From Paenibacillus chitinolyticus NBRC 15660 (lineage in GTDB: Bacteria; Bacillota; Bacilli; Paenibacillales; NBRC-103111): DNA of 64,000 nt. Below, piece by piece: positions 51,037-60,227 of the stretch. The position numbers were made by a program, and so were the translations under genes. The stretch's first letter is position 1, and every line of letters begins with the position of its first letter. The stretch lies in assembly GCF_000739915.1 (NCBI RefSeq), contig NZ_BBJT01000006.1, positions 124,001 through 188,000 on the forward strand. Direction: 5' to 3'. A model generated the notes under the pieces. The model made no database searches. It saw nothing but the letters and a program-made list of their open reading frames with translations, and was not told where the DNA came from.

Positions 51037-51612
51037 ATGAATCGCACTCCCCCGCTCTCCCCCGGCGGCCGCTTCGAAACCGGCCGCCTGTACCTCCGGC
51101 TGTTAGCGCCGGAGGATGCCCTCGCGCTGCTGGACTACCGGCAGCGCAACCGCGCCGAGCACGCTCCGTGGGAGCCCGTGCGCGGCGAAGCGTTCTTCAC
51201 GGCCGAAGCTCAGCAGGCGGCCATCCGCGGATTCGAGGACGAATCCGCGACCGACCGCGCCTACAGCTTCGGCGTGTTCCATCAGCCGGACGGCCTCCTC
51301 ATCGGAACGGTCCGGCTGAGCCACATCGGCCGCGGTCCGTTCCAGAACGCGTACGTCGGCTACAGCATCGACGCGGCGTACGGCGGCCGCGGCCTGATGA
51401 CCGAGGCGCTGCGCGAATGCCTGCGCATCGCCTTCGGCCCCCTCGGCCTGCACCGGGTGCAGGCCGCGATCATCCCCCGCAACGTGCGTTCGCTGCGCGT
51501 GGCGGAGAAATGCGGCTTCGTGCGGATCGGCCTCAGCCCGCGGTATTTGAACATCGCCGGCGTGTGGGAGGATCACATCTTGTTTGCGCTTACAAGTGAG
51601 GATTTCGGATAA
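51037..51612 (+). CDS. GNAT acetyltransferase, RimJ/RimL type
   Basis: 191 aa. The RimJ-like pattern is clear: FETGRLYLRLLAPEDALALLDY at the start, NAYVGYSIDAAYGGRGLMTEALRECL with the acetyl-CoA loop, and the end HRVQAAIIPRNVRSLRVAEKCGFVRIG. Family members acetylate N-terminal residues of ribosomal proteins or antibiotics. AAAGGAA precedes the ATG. The coding sequence is unusually GC-rich compared with its neighbours. Substrate unknown. Confidence 0.92.
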   Translation: MNRTPPLSPGGRFETGRLYLRLLAPEDALALLDYRQRNRAEHAPWEPVRGEAFFTAEAQQAAIRGFEDESATDRAYSFGVFHQPDGLLIGTVRLSHIGRGPFQNAYVGYSIDAAYGGRGLMTEALRECLRIAFGPLGLHRVQAAIIPRNVRSLRVAEKCGFVRIGLSPRYLNIAGVWEDHILFALTSEDFG

Positions 51613-51803
51613 CTCCGTATGGAGCTTTCCTACGAAAATTCATACATTTTTTTCTAGTTATACTGCAATTATCATACAAAAACGGACAAGTTTCAAGCGT
51701 CTGTCCAAGCTCTTTCCCTTATATGCAATTGGCGAAAATTTTCCTCCTTTCTCCCTTTCATGAACGCAAAAATCGTGTGTTTATCCGTTCCCGAAAAGCA
51801 CAT

Positions 51804-51848
51804 AAAAAAAGCCCGGTCATCCGTCTCAAACGGATGCCGGGCTTTTTC
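51804..51848 (-). terminator. terminator of the second transporter operon
   Basis: AAAGCCCGG and CCGGGCTTT with inner CATCCG/CGGATG; T-tract on the minus strand. Confidence 0.93.
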
Positions 51849-51858
51849 TCGTATTCCA

Positions 51859-53172
51859 TTATTTCTTCAAGCTGTCCCAAGCTTTCTGGAAGTCTTGAAG
51901 CATTTGGTCTTTGTTCAACTGCTTGCCTACATACCCCTGCATGGTGTCGCCGAACTTCTTGGAAGTCGCTTCGCCGCCAGGGAATTTGAACCAGTTCCAG
52001 GAAAGCGTTTTGCCGTCTTTCGCGTATTTCATAATGTCGGCGGCAAGAGGGCCCACGACTTTTTCATCCACGGAAATGGTTTTGAAAGCCGGAATGAACT
52101 TGAATTCGTTGGTGATATACTTTTTACCCATATCGGACGTTACGAGCCAGTTCAGGAACTTTTTCGCCTCATCCTTGTTCGGGGAGTTCTTGTTGATAAC
52201 CCAGTTGTTCGGCACGCCCACGAGCAGCTTGTCGTTAGCCGCGGCATCGTCAGAGATCGGCATCGGAAGGAAACCGATGTTGATGTTCGGGTTCGTTTTG
52301 GAAATTTGAACCTGCGTCCAGTTGCCCTGCTGCGTCATAGCGGCTTTGCCGGTTGCAAACTCCGTCACTTGCGTGTTGTAGTCGGTTTGCAGCGGGTTTT
52401 TGTTGCCGTATTTAAGCGTCAGGTCGAACAGCTTCACCCAGTTGTCGAACACGGCATTGCCCGGAATTTTTTGCGAGCCGTCGTTCAGGCCTTTAATGAA
52501 TTTGTCGGGATCCGGCTGGTTCGCAAACGGGACGTTCACGAAGTGGTTGCCGAGTACCCACCACTCGCCGTAACCGTTCACGAATGGCGTAATGCCTGCC
52601 GCCTGGAGCTTCTTGGCCGCGTCTTCCAGCTGCGTCAGCGTCTTCGGAAGCTCGGTGATTCCGGCTTTCTGGAACAAATCTTTGTTATAGATATAGCCGT
52701 AGCCTTCGAGGCCTACCGGCATGCCGTAAATTTTGCCGTCTTTGGAAATCGGATCGCCTGCGCCCTGCGCCAGATCTTTTACCCACGGCTGATCGGACAG
52801 ATCTTCCAGATGCTCCTGCCAGACGTCGAGGTCGGAGTTACCCCCGTTGTTGAAAATGTCGGGCTTGTCGCCGGAGTTGAATTTCGCTTTCAGCGCCGCT
52901 CCGTAGTCCGCGCCGCCCCCGACCGTCTGAACTTCGATTTTGACGCCGGTTTCTTTTTCGTACTCGGCAATCAGCTTCGAAAGCGCCTCGGCGATCTCCA
53001 CTTTAAACTGGAACATTTTCAGCGTGACGTTCTTCTTCTCGCCGCCTGCCGCGGGGGAACCCGACGGAGACACTCCGCCTTGCCCCTGGTCTTTACTGCC
53101 GCAGCCTGCGAGCAAACCCCCTACGAGAGCGGTGGTGAGACCTACCGCGATCCATTTTTTATTTGTGGTCAT
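51859..53172 (-). CDS. extracellular sugar-binding lipoprotein (ABC, CUT1)
   Basis: 437 aa. Lipobox LLAGC, then a Gly/Gln/Pro-rich spacer and a solute-binding fold (LKMFQFKVEIAEALSKLIAEY, KPDIFNNGGNSDLDVWQEHLEDL, FATGKAAMTQQGNWTQVQI). GGGAGG lies about 9 bases before the ATG. Third in the operon after two permeases, with a 177-base gap that shows no clear signal. Divergent from a YesM/YesN pair likely to control it. Codon use is strongly biased, in keeping with high expression. Confidence 0.94.
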   Translation of the reverse strand: MTTNKKWIAVGLTTALVGGLLAGCGSKDQGQGGVSPSGSPAAGGEKKNVTLKMFQFKVEIAEALSKLIAEYEKETGVKIEVQTVGGGADYGAALKAKFNSGDKPDIFNNGGNSDLDVWQEHLEDLSDQPWVKDLAQGAGDPISKDGKIYGMPVGLEGYGYIYNKDLFQKAGITELPKTLTQLEDAAKKLQAAGITPFVNGYGEWWVLGNHFVNVPFANQPDPDKFIKGLNDGSQKIPGNAVFDNWVKLFDLTLKYGNKNPLQTDYNTQVTEFATGKAAMTQQGNWTQVQISKTNPNINIGFLPMPISDDAAANDKLLVGVPNNWVINKNSPNKDEAKKFLNWLVTSDMGKKYITNEFKFIPAFKTISVDEKVVGPLAADIMKYAKDGKTLSWNWFKFPGGEATSKKFGDTMQGYVGKQLNKDQMLQDFQKAWDSLKK

Positions 53173-53349
53173 GAAAGAAAACCTCCCTTTTCTAATGCAA
53201 ACCTTGGTTTGGTTGTATAAGCTTGATCGATCGGTGCTGCTCTATGCGGTAAACCCCGGTAATCGGGATAATCGCCGTTCTCAGGTGATGCGAAAAATGT
53301 TTGCCAAGGCGAAGAGTACCGGTGTCGGCCGAAGTTAAGCCGGATTCGC

Positions 53350-54186
53350 TTAGCCTTTGACCGAGCCTGCCGTGATGCCTTCGATGATGTGCTTTTGCAG
53401 CAGCAGGAAGAAAATGATGATCGGCAGAACGCCCAGGGTCAGCGCCGCCATGGCGAGATCCCACTGCTTCGTGTACTGGCCGAAGAACGCGTAAGTGGCA
53501 AGCGGAATCGTATGCAGCTTCGTGTTCGTCAGAACGAGGGACGGAAGCAGGTAATCGTTCCAGATCCACAAGCTGTTGAGCAGGATCACGGTTACCGCGA
53601 TCGGCTTCAGCAGCGGGAATACGATCCGCCAGAAAATGCTGAACCATCCGCAGCCGTCCACCGTAGCCGATTCCTCGATTTCCTTCGGAATGCTTTTGAT
53701 AAATCCGTGGAACAGGAAGACGTTCAGGGAGACACCGAAGCCGAAGTAGCAGACGACGAGTCCGAGCCGGCTGTCCATCAGCCCCAGGTTGTTCGCAACC
53801 TTCACCAGGGGAATCATAATGGACTGGAACGGGATAACCATGGCCGCCACGAACAGCAGGAACAGCACATTGTTCAGCTTGGAGGGCTTGCGCACGAACC
53901 GGTAAGCCGACATGGAGGCGAAAATAACGAGTCCGATGTTCGACAGCACCGTAATCATCAGCGAGTTGCCCATCACTTGCGGGAAGTGGATGATATCCAC
54001 GACTCTGGAGTAATTGTCCAGGCTGAACGACTTCGGCAGCGAAGCGGTATTTTGCAGCAGCTCCGCAAACGGTTTAAACGAATTTACGAGAACGAAGTAG
54101 AACGGGACCAGGAATAGGATGCCCAGTAAAGCCGTAAGAACTTCCAGAATAAAGGTCCCCGACGTATATTTGCTTCCGCTGCTCAT
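53350..54186 (-). CDS. carbohydrate ABC transporter permease (MalG/AraQ type)
   Basis: 278 aa with six TM helices. EAA loop: EIEESATVDGCGWFSIFWRIVFPLLKPIAV. The start overlaps the previous permease stop by four bases (ATGA), behind AGAGGTGG. Ends with the usual HIIEGITAGSVKG tail. Partner of the MalF-type permease encoded just before it. Confidence 0.94.
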   Translation of the reverse strand: MSSGSKYTSGTFILEVLTALLGILFLVPFYFVLVNSFKPFAELLQNTASLPKSFSLDNYSRVVDIIHFPQVMGNSLMITVLSNIGLVIFASMSAYRFVRKPSKLNNVLFLLFVAAMVIPFQSIMIPLVKVANNLGLMDSRLGLVVCYFGFGVSLNVFLFHGFIKSIPKEIEESATVDGCGWFSIFWRIVFPLLKPIAVTVILLNSLWIWNDYLLPSLVLTNTKLHTIPLATYAFFGQYTKQWDLAMAALTLGVLPIIIFFLLLQKHIIEGITAGSVKG

Positions 54187-55067
54187 GATTCCACCTCTTT
54201 CCGCTTGGTGTAGGAAACCTGGATGAGGGAGATCAAAGCGACCACGAAGAAGAAAATCAATGCTTTCGCGGTACCGAGGCCGAGCCGGTTATTCCGGAAC
54301 GCTTCCTGGTAAATGTTCAGCGCTACCGATTCCGTGGAGTTGAACGGACCGCCTTTGGTCAAGGACAAGTTCAGGTCGAACATTTTGAACGCCCAGGAGA
54401 TCGTCAGGAACAGGCAGACAGTAAAGGCCGGCATAATCAGCGGCATCGTGACGCTGCGCAGCAGCTGCCATCTTCCCGCTCCGTCGATCGTGGCCGCTTC
54501 CATCAGGTCTTTGGGCACATTGGCCAGCGCCGCGATGTAGATGACCATCAGGTACCCGGCTCCCTGCCATACCGATACGATGACGATTCCCCAGAAGGCC
54601 GTAGGCGCGTCGCCCAGCCAGGGAAGATTAAAGAACGAGATTCCCGTCATCTCCCCGATCGAGGCGAAGCCTTTTACGAAAATAAACTGCCAGATAAAGC
54701 CGAGCAGCAGCCCCCCGATAACGTTCGGCATAAAGAACACGGTCCGCAGAACGTTGCGCGTTTTGAACGCTTTCGTCAGGAGCAGAGCCAGGACAAACCC
54801 GACCAGGTTCGTTAAAATAATCATGGCCACCGAAAACCGGATCGTGAACCAGAAGGCGTTATGGAAATCGGTATCCTCGAAAATGATCCGTTTGAAGTTG
54901 TCCAAACCGATAAATTTGACCCCTTCGCTGACTCCGTTCCATTCCGTAAAAGCATAATAAAGGCTCATCAGAAACGGAATGACGACAATCAGGGTGAAGA
55001 ATAAAAGTGCCGGTCCGACAAATACCCATTGCTGAAGCAAGTCGTTCGTTTTGGAGCGAGTAGTCAA
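54183..55067 (-). CDS. carbohydrate ABC transporter permease (MalF/LacF type)
   Basis: 294 aa. EAA loop: DLMEAATIDGAGRWQLLRSVTMPLIMPAF. The start is TTG 55067, 7 bases from GGGGGAGG; residues of the open frame before it (to 55160) overlap the promoter and cre-like site and are not expected to be translated. First gene of the second transporter operon. Confidence 0.92.
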   Translation of the reverse strand: MTTRSKTNDLLQQWVFVGPALLFFTLIVVIPFLMSLYYAFTEWNGVSEGVKFIGLDNFKRIIFEDTDFHNAFWFTIRFSVAMIILTNLVGFVLALLLTKAFKTRNVLRTVFFMPNVIGGLLLGFIWQFIFVKGFASIGEMTGISFFNLPWLGDAPTAFWGIVIVSVWQGAGYLMVIYIAALANVPKDLMEAATIDGAGRWQLLRSVTMPLIMPAFTVCLFLTISWAFKMFDLNLSLTKGGPFNSTESVALNIYQEAFRNNRLGLGTAKALIFFFVVALISLIQVSYTKRKEVES

Positions 55068-55087
55068 GATTTCCCTCCCCCTTTCTA

Positions 55088-55103
55088 GTGCAATCGCTTT
55101 CAA
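55088..55103 (-). promoter_or_regulatory. cre-like CcpA site in the permease leader
   Basis: Plus-strand GTGCAATCGCTTTCAA matches WTGNAANCGNWNNCAW at 15 of 16 positions. It lies between the -10 box and the ribosome binding site, the classic position for catabolite repression. Confidence 0.65.
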
Positions 55104-55119
55104 ATGTGTCTTTTTTTGA

Positions 55120-55158
55120 TTTATACTGTGATTGTAATGCAGTTTAATGACGTTAAAC
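55120..55158 (-). promoter_or_regulatory. promoter of the second transporter operon with inverted repeat
   Basis: -35 TTAAAC (55147-55142), 16-base spacer, -10 TATAAA (55125-55120). An inverted repeat GTTTAA-n5-TTAAAC (55142-55158) covers the -35, a possible binding site for the divergent YesN-type regulator. Confidence 0.6.
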
Positions 55159-55221
55159 ACACCTTAAATTGCTCCTTTGGTGGACTATTTTGCGCTTGGG
55201 GCAAAACTTTCGCCCGTGTAT

Positions 55222-55249
55222 TTGCACGCCGGGCATCCTGATGTACACT
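55222..55249 (+). promoter_or_regulatory. promoter of the kinase-regulator operon
   Basis: -35 TTGCAC (55222-55227), 16-base spacer, -10 TACACT (55244-55249). Confidence 0.5.
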
Positions 55250-55305
55250 TACTATGCCGACAAGAAGCCGGCATGACCACAAAGCAGCGACAGGGGGGAA
55301 TTGCG

Positions 55306-57123
55306 ATGCGGTCCCGACTCCGCAACAAGCTCATCGCCTTTATTCTGGCGGCTACGATCCTGCCGATCGCGACTTCTATTCTCGTCTCTCACTTCTATAC
55401 GCAGTCCAGGCTGGAAGACAAAGCGATCCGGGACAATCTGAATCTGATTCACCAGGGAAAGCTCAATCTGGATACGTACCTCCAGAGCGTCGAGCAGAAT
55501 ATGAAGCTTCTCTACCACAATACCGTGATGATGGAAATACTGGAGAACCGGACAGACAACTTCTTTTCCGAATCCCGTCTGTTTCTGACGGAGCAGGAAG
55601 TTTTACGCTCCATGCAGACGCTGAAATATGCGTCGCAGGATGTCCGCCAGGTTTACTTATATGTGGAACAAGCGCGCAAATCGTATCTTTTATCGGAAAA
55701 CAGGCTCGTCCGGACCGACCAGGGAGCCGCGCCCTTCAAACCGGATATCCGCCGGGAAGAAAGCCGGATTACGCCTCCCCACCCTATGTCCGCCTACGGC
55801 AAGCAGTTTTTCATCTATTCGTCCGGAGACGTATTCACCTACCAGACGGCCTTGACCAACATCGTGGACAATATTCCGCTCGGCTCTCTGTCCTTGGATT
55901 TCTCGCCGGACACGATCAAAGCGATCTGTGACGAGCTTTACACCAAAGGCAGCGAGGAACTTTATATTATCGGGCCATCCGGCGAAATTATGTACCAGGC
56001 CCATCCCGATCCCCAAGGGGGCAAGAAACCCGTGCCGTGGCTCCAGGAGCTGAACCAGTCGGCCGCCCGCGCGGAACGCGGTTACTTCCGTTCGGAGGAT
56101 GCTTCCTACAACGGCATCCATATTTACGAAACCATTCATGCGCCCGGAGGCAGCTGGCTTCTCGTCAAAGGAGTTCCGGATTCCGTTCTTTACAAAAGCC
56201 AGCGGGAACTTACCGGCATATGGACGCTCGTCGGCGTTATTTTTCTGGGACTGGCAACCGTCGTGACGATCTATGTCTCCCTGCGGATGACCGCCCCCAT
56301 CTCCGCGCTGATCGGCTATATGAACAAAATCGAGTCCGGGAACATGAACGTGGACATCCGGGTCAAAGCCGACGACGAGCTCGGCATACTCGCCAGACGC
56401 TTCCGTTCGATGATGCACACCATCAATGAATTGATTCTCCGGGAATATAAGCTGGAAGTCGCGAATAAAACGAATGAGCTTAAGGCGCTGCAGGCCCAGA
56501 TTAACCCGCATTTCATCAACAATGCGCTGCAGTCGATCGCGGCCCGTTCTCTCCAGAAGGGAGACCGCGAGGTATATTCCCTTATCTCTTCGCTCGGCAA
56601 AATGATGCGGTACAGCATGAAAACGGAAGAAACGATCGTTCCGTTAAAAAGCGAATGGGACTATGCGAAGTCCTATATAAAGCTTCAAAAACAGCGTTTC
56701 CGAGACCAGTTTGAAGCGGAAATGGAGCTCGAACCCGGTCTGGAATCGATTCTAGTGCCCAAAATGGTCATCCAGCCGCTTGTCGAAAACTATTTTAAAC
56801 ACGGATTCGACGGCAGCCGGAGCGATAACATCGTCCGCATCGTATGCCGCTCAACCGGTGACCGCAGCCTGCTTCACATCGAAGTCTCCGATAACGGATT
56901 CGGCATCGGAGAGGACAAACTGACGGCGCTGCGTGCGGACCTGGAAGCCTGTATGGCGGAAATGGGCGAGCCCGGAAACCATATCGGCCTGGCAAACGTG
57001 CTTTCCCGTCTGAAGCTTTATTACCGGGAGCAGACCACCATGGAAATTGGCCGCGGAGAAGACGGCGGTTTCCGCGTCTTGCTGACGATACCGATTATGC
57101 AGGAAGAAGGTGAACCTGAATGA
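55306..57123 (+). CDS. sensor histidine kinase, YesM/LytS type
   Basis: 605 aa. TM1 near residues 8-28 (LIAFILAATILPIATSILV), a ~270-residue extracellular sensor of Cache type, TM2 near residues 303-325 (WTLVGVIFLGLATVVTIYVSL), a HAMP domain, then the His_kinase domain with phospho-acceptor His in QAQINPHFINNALQS and the ATPase motifs VENYFKHGF, VSDNGFGIGED and HIGLANVLSRL. AGGGGGGAA is 6 bases before ATG 55306. Coupled by ATGA to the regulator gene. Likely senses the ligand, perhaps with the binding protein of the divergent transporter. Confidence 0.94.
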   Translation: MRSRLRNKLIAFILAATILPIATSILVSHFYTQSRLEDKAIRDNLNLIHQGKLNLDTYLQSVEQNMKLLYHNTVMMEILENRTDNFFSESRLFLTEQEVLRSMQTLKYASQDVRQVYLYVEQARKSYLLSENRLVRTDQGAAPFKPDIRREESRITPPHPMSAYGKQFFIYSSGDVFTYQTALTNIVDNIPLGSLSLDFSPDTIKAICDELYTKGSEELYIIGPSGEIMYQAHPDPQGGKKPVPWLQELNQSAARAERGYFRSEDASYNGIHIYETIHAPGGSWLLVKGVPDSVLYKSQRELTGIWTLVGVIFLGLATVVTIYVSLRMTAPISALIGYMNKIESGNMNVDIRVKADDELGILARRFRSMMHTINELILREYKLEVANKTNELKALQAQINPHFINNALQSIAARSLQKGDREVYSLISSLGKMMRYSMKTEETIVPLKSEWDYAKSYIKLQKQRFRDQFEAEMELEPGLESILVPKMVIQPLVENYFKHGFDGSRSDNIVRIVCRSTGDRSLLHIEVSDNGFGIGEDKLTALRADLEACMAEMGEPGNHIGLANVLSRLKLYYREQTTMEIGRGEDGGFRVLLTIPIMQEEGEPE

Positions 57124-58745
57124 AGGCGCTCATCATTGATGACGAAGCTCACGTCCGCGAGACAATCCGGCTGCTCGTGGACTGGGGGCAGTACGATATT
57201 ACCGAAGTGCTGGAGGCTTCATCCGGCGAAGAAGGCATCCGGCTGATAACTGCCGAGAAACCCCAGCTTGTCTTTACCGACATCATGATGCCGGGCCTGA
57301 CGGGGCTTGACGTGCTCAGCCGGATCGCCGAAAGCGGCATTCCGACCAAAGCGATCGTCATCAGCGGCTATGACGATTTCACTTACGTGCGCAGCGCCCT
57401 CCAGTTCGGCAGCTTCGATTACCTGCTGAAGCCGATCGACGAAGAGGAGCTGGAGGAAGCGGTCGGGCGGGCTGTCGCAGCGTGGCGCAGTGAAGAGAAC
57501 GAACGCGCCCAGCGGCTGCAGTCGGAGACCAAGGCGAACCTGTACAAACCGATGCTGGCCGACAAGAGCTTCGTCCAGCTGCTGCTCGATCCCGAGCAGT
57601 ATCCCCTTCACGCGGAAACGCTGGAGCGTGAATTCGGCATCGGCCGGGATCAGAAGCAGGTGCTCGCCGCCGTCGTCTCCATCCAGCCGCTGGATGCGAG
57701 GCTGCAGGCGAAGTTCGAAAGCGCGGTGGATCTGCTCTTGTTTGCGGTCACGAACATATGCAGCGAATTTATGAGCAAAAGCAATCTCGGCCTCGCGTTC
57801 CGCCACTGGCACCGTCATGCGGCCGTTCTGCTCTTCTTCGACCGCTTCCATCAGGCGGGCGCGATTCTGGAAGAGATCAACGGGGGCCTGTATGCCGCCC
57901 TGCGCGGGCACTTCCACCTCGGCTACGGAACGGTCCAGCCGTTTCCCTCCGGGATTCAGCGCACGTTCCACGAAGCGGAGACGGCCCTTCAGCTGCGCAA
58001 CCTCCGGGAGCAGGACATCTTCCTGCATCCCTATCACGTGCGCAGGCAGGCCCTCGGCACTTTGCAGGCGCCGCTGGCCGCACGCGAGGACGAGCTGACG
58101 CTGGCGGTCCGGATGAACGACTTGGCGGGCATCCGCCGCGTGCTGGAGCAGTGGGAGCTGCAGATCCGCAAGCTCCCGTATATCCACACCCGCCAGCTGG
58201 AAATGTGGTGGCAGGAGTTCACCCTCCTGCACAGCCGGCTGCTGCTGGAGAATGAGGTCGATGAGGACGGCGAGGAAAAGCTCAGCGCGGCGGACGACTT
58301 GTCTTTCTGCCTGCCGCTTGACGAGCACGGAAAGCCGGACCTGGCCATCTGGACGAAGCGGATGGAATCGATTCTGACCGGCATCGCCCAGTTTCTGCTG
58401 CGTGGCGACCGGAATTCGGTAATCCGCAGCATCGAGAAATACGTGCGGCTTCATTACCGCGAACAAATTCTGCTCGACGATTTGTCCGAGAGGTTCCATC
58501 TCAGCCCAAGCCATATTTCCCGTTCGTTCAAGACCGAATTCGGAGAAAATTTATCGGATTACGTGACGCGCCTGCGCATTAACAAAGCCAAGCTGCTGCT
58601 GGCCGATCCCGAGCTGAAGATCAATACGGTCGCGGAAGCGGTCGGCTACCAGGACGAGAAATATTTCAGCCGCGCTTTCAAAAAAAGCGAAGGCATCTCC
58701 CCGAATCTGTTCCGCAAGCGGAATACTTGTCCGACAGCGGATTGA
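57120..58745 (+). CDS. response regulator with AraC output, YesN type
   Basis: 541 aa. Receiver domain at residues 1-125 with acidic pocket (IIDDEA), phospho-acceptor Asp54 (VFTDIMMPG), Ser/Lys switch residues (VISGYDDF, LLKPID). A ~300-residue middle region of unknown fold follows. The last 100 residues form the AraC double HTH (EQILLDDLSERFHLSPSHISRSFK and INTVAEAVGYQDEKYFSRAFKK). Translationally coupled to the kinase. Expected to activate the divergent transporter operon when phosphorylated. Confidence 0.95.
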   Translation: MKALIIDDEAHVRETIRLLVDWGQYDITEVLEASSGEEGIRLITAEKPQLVFTDIMMPGLTGLDVLSRIAESGIPTKAIVISGYDDFTYVRSALQFGSFDYLLKPIDEEELEEAVGRAVAAWRSEENERAQRLQSETKANLYKPMLADKSFVQLLLDPEQYPLHAETLEREFGIGRDQKQVLAAVVSIQPLDARLQAKFESAVDLLLFAVTNICSEFMSKSNLGLAFRHWHRHAAVLLFFDRFHQAGAILEEINGGLYAALRGHFHLGYGTVQPFPSGIQRTFHEAETALQLRNLREQDIFLHPYHVRRQALGTLQAPLAAREDELTLAVRMNDLAGIRRVLEQWELQIRKLPYIHTRQLEMWWQEFTLLHSRLLLENEVDEDGEEKLSAADDLSFCLPLDEHGKPDLAIWTKRMESILTGIAQFLLRGDRNSVIRSIEKYVRLHYREQILLDDLSERFHLSPSHISRSFKTEFGENLSDYVTRLRINKAKLLLADPELKINTVAEAVGYQDEKYFSRAFKKSEGISPNLFRKRNTCPTAD

Positions 58746-58829
58746 AGGGGAGCAGATCGTTTGCGCAAATGCCTCCTTCCCCCGGTTCCACACGACATTC
58801 CATTCGATCAATCCATACTTTTGTTCCAT

Positions 58830-58876
58830 AAAGAAGCGGCGGCCCGTGAGCGGGCCGCCGCTGTTCTTTTGCTTTT
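58830..58876. terminator. bidirectional terminator
   Basis: 12-bp perfect arms AGCGGCGGCCCG (58835-58846) and CGGGCCGCCGCT (58851-58862), with T-rich flanks on both strands, between the regulator and the convergent YtxH gene. Confidence 0.92.
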
Positions 58877-59218
58877 TTATTTCCCGAGAATGACCAGATC
58901 CTGTGCCGCTTCGGAAGCCGCAATTTCCTCCTCCGCCAGCTTGCCGGGAATTTGGCTCTCTCCGCTTTTAATAGAGCGGATTCCACCCGCCGCGTTGAGC
59001 GTAACTTCTTTCGCTTTGCCGACCAGCTCAGACGTCTTCTCCCCTACAGTTCGTGCGATTTCTTGCGTTTTCTCCGATACGTTGGCCGCCTGCGCGGCAA
59101 TATCCGAACGCAGCTCCTTGCCCGACTTAGGAGCGAATAGCAGCGCCGTCACCGCGCCCACAACACTTCCGAACAACGCTCCGAATACCAGATCTTTCGT
59201 TCTTGTCGAGTTAGCCAT
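58877..59218 (-). CDS. YtxH domain protein
   Basis: 113 aa. DLVFGALFGSVVGAVTALLFAPKSGKELR is the YtxH hallmark: a single TM helix with Gly/Ala packing followed by the A-P-K-S-G-K-E-L-R turn. The rest is a long helix (AAQANVSEKTQEIARTVGEKTSELVGKAKE). The family is part of the general-stress ytxGHJ group in Bacillus. Function is unknown. AAAGGAGAG precedes the ATG. DUF948 gene lies upstream on the same strand, a frequent pairing. Confidence 0.92.
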   Translation of the reverse strand: MANSTRTKDLVFGALFGSVVGAVTALLFAPKSGKELRSDIAAQAANVSEKTQEIARTVGEKTSELVGKAKEVTLNAAGGIRSIKSGESQIPGKLAEEEIAASEAAQDLVILGK

Positions 59219-59221
59219 TTA

Positions 59222-59572
59222 GCATCTCTCCTTTAAAATTGGTGGGGGGGTTTCCGGACCGCGCGAAACCTTATCCGGCTGTCCGGCCTTCAAGTGCATC
59301 CGCTCTCTGCCGATCGGCAGTCTAGCCCTTGCGGAGCGGGGGCGATACGTCGGCGGCCTCGCGGCTTTGGTTTACGGCTCACGGCTGCAGCCTTCGGCTT
59401 CCGCTCTCTTGCTTACGCCTTACGGAGTTCTGCTCTTAGCCTTCAGCCTTGGGCTTGGGTCTTCAGCCGAGCCTTCCGCATTCGGGCCTTTGGGCCTTCG
59501 GTCCAGCGGCATTCAGCGCTTCCGAACACGGCAACCGGCTCACAACTTCCGGTATCCACGGTTCTGCCGCCT
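59222..59572. other. GC-rich, quasi-repetitive spacer between YtxH and DUF948 genes
   Basis: The stretch 59350-59520 is full of short variants of GCCTTCGG/GGCTTCGG/GCCTTNGG. Reading frames exist on both strands, but their products are low-complexity and lack ribosome binding sites, so I do not call genes. A poly-G run (GGGGGGG) lies at 59243-59249. Confidence 0.55.
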
Positions 59573-60094
59573 TTACAGACCACCCGGGGAAACGCCGTTT
59601 TCCCGCCGGGCCGTGGGCGGAGCGCCTGAATCCGGCGAAGGTCCGGAGGACCCGGCTGCGGCTTCGCTTCCGCTTTTCCGCCACCGGCGCCACAGCTCGA
59701 TTCCCGCGGCCGTCCAGTCGGCTGCCTCCACAATCCGGTTCTGCCGGGTATGTACAGCCTGCTGTACCTTCAGAACCGACTCCGCCAGTGCGGATGCCGC
59801 GCCGCCGACAGCTTCCGCGCCTTCATGCAGGGCGGTGCCGAACTTTGCGGCTCCGTCCAGAACACTCCGGGCGGTGCGGAGGTGCGACCGTGTCTCTGCG
59901 GCGAGCTCTCTCGTCTCCTCCAGAAGCTCCGCTGTCCGGTCCGCCGTCTCCTCCAGCCGCTGCCGGGACTTTCCGAGCGCTTCCTCCAGCCGGATCAGCG
60001 ACTGCCGGAACGCCTGCAGCGCCAGTACCGCCTGCCAGACCAGGATCGCAAACGCGATTGCCGCACAGACCGCGGACAATTCGATCCACGTCAT
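59573..60094 (-). CDS. DUF948 domain protein (YtxG-like)
   Basis: 173 aa. One N-terminal TM (IELSAVCAAIAFAILVWQAVLAL) and a long amphipathic coiled coil (SLIRLEEALGKSRQRLEETA, ETRELAAETRSHLRTARS) match DUF948. The last ~40 residues are Ser/Gly/Pro/Ala-rich and continue the composition of the quasi-repetitive DNA downstream, so the C-terminus may be a recent extension by read-through of that sequence. GGAGGTGG is 7-8 bases before ATG 60094. Partner of the YtxH protein. Confidence 0.85.
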   Translation of the reverse strand: MTWIELSAVCAAIAFAILVWQAVLALQAFRQSLIRLEEALGKSRQRLEETADRTAELLEETRELAAETRSHLRTARSVLDGAAKFGTALHEGAEAVGGAASALAESVLKVQQAVHTRQNRIVEAADWTAAGIELWRRWRKSGSEAAAGSSGPSPDSGAPPTARRENGVSPGGL

Positions 60095-60227
60095 CCTCCC
60101 GCCACCTCCGCTGTTAGTGTGCCCCCGCTGCGGCTGTCTGTCTTCTAGACGAATGCCCAGGGGATAATACAGTATAAGCGTATCTCCCGTTTTTGACACA
60201 GCTTCCGGAAGAAAAATGGAAAAAAAC

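Noticed and set aside
51760-53220. 486-codon plus-strand frame opposite the second binding protein
   Set aside because: Shadow of a conserved lipoprotein gene with a clear start, lipobox and terminator on the other strand.
57219-58514. 431-codon minus-strand frame inside the YesN-type regulator
   Set aside because: Antisense to conserved receiver and AraC domains; no ribosome binding site or domain features.
59294-59733. Frames on both strands in the quasi-repetitive spacer
   Set aside because: Low-complexity products from repeated short motifs, no ribosome binding sites, overlap with DUF948.
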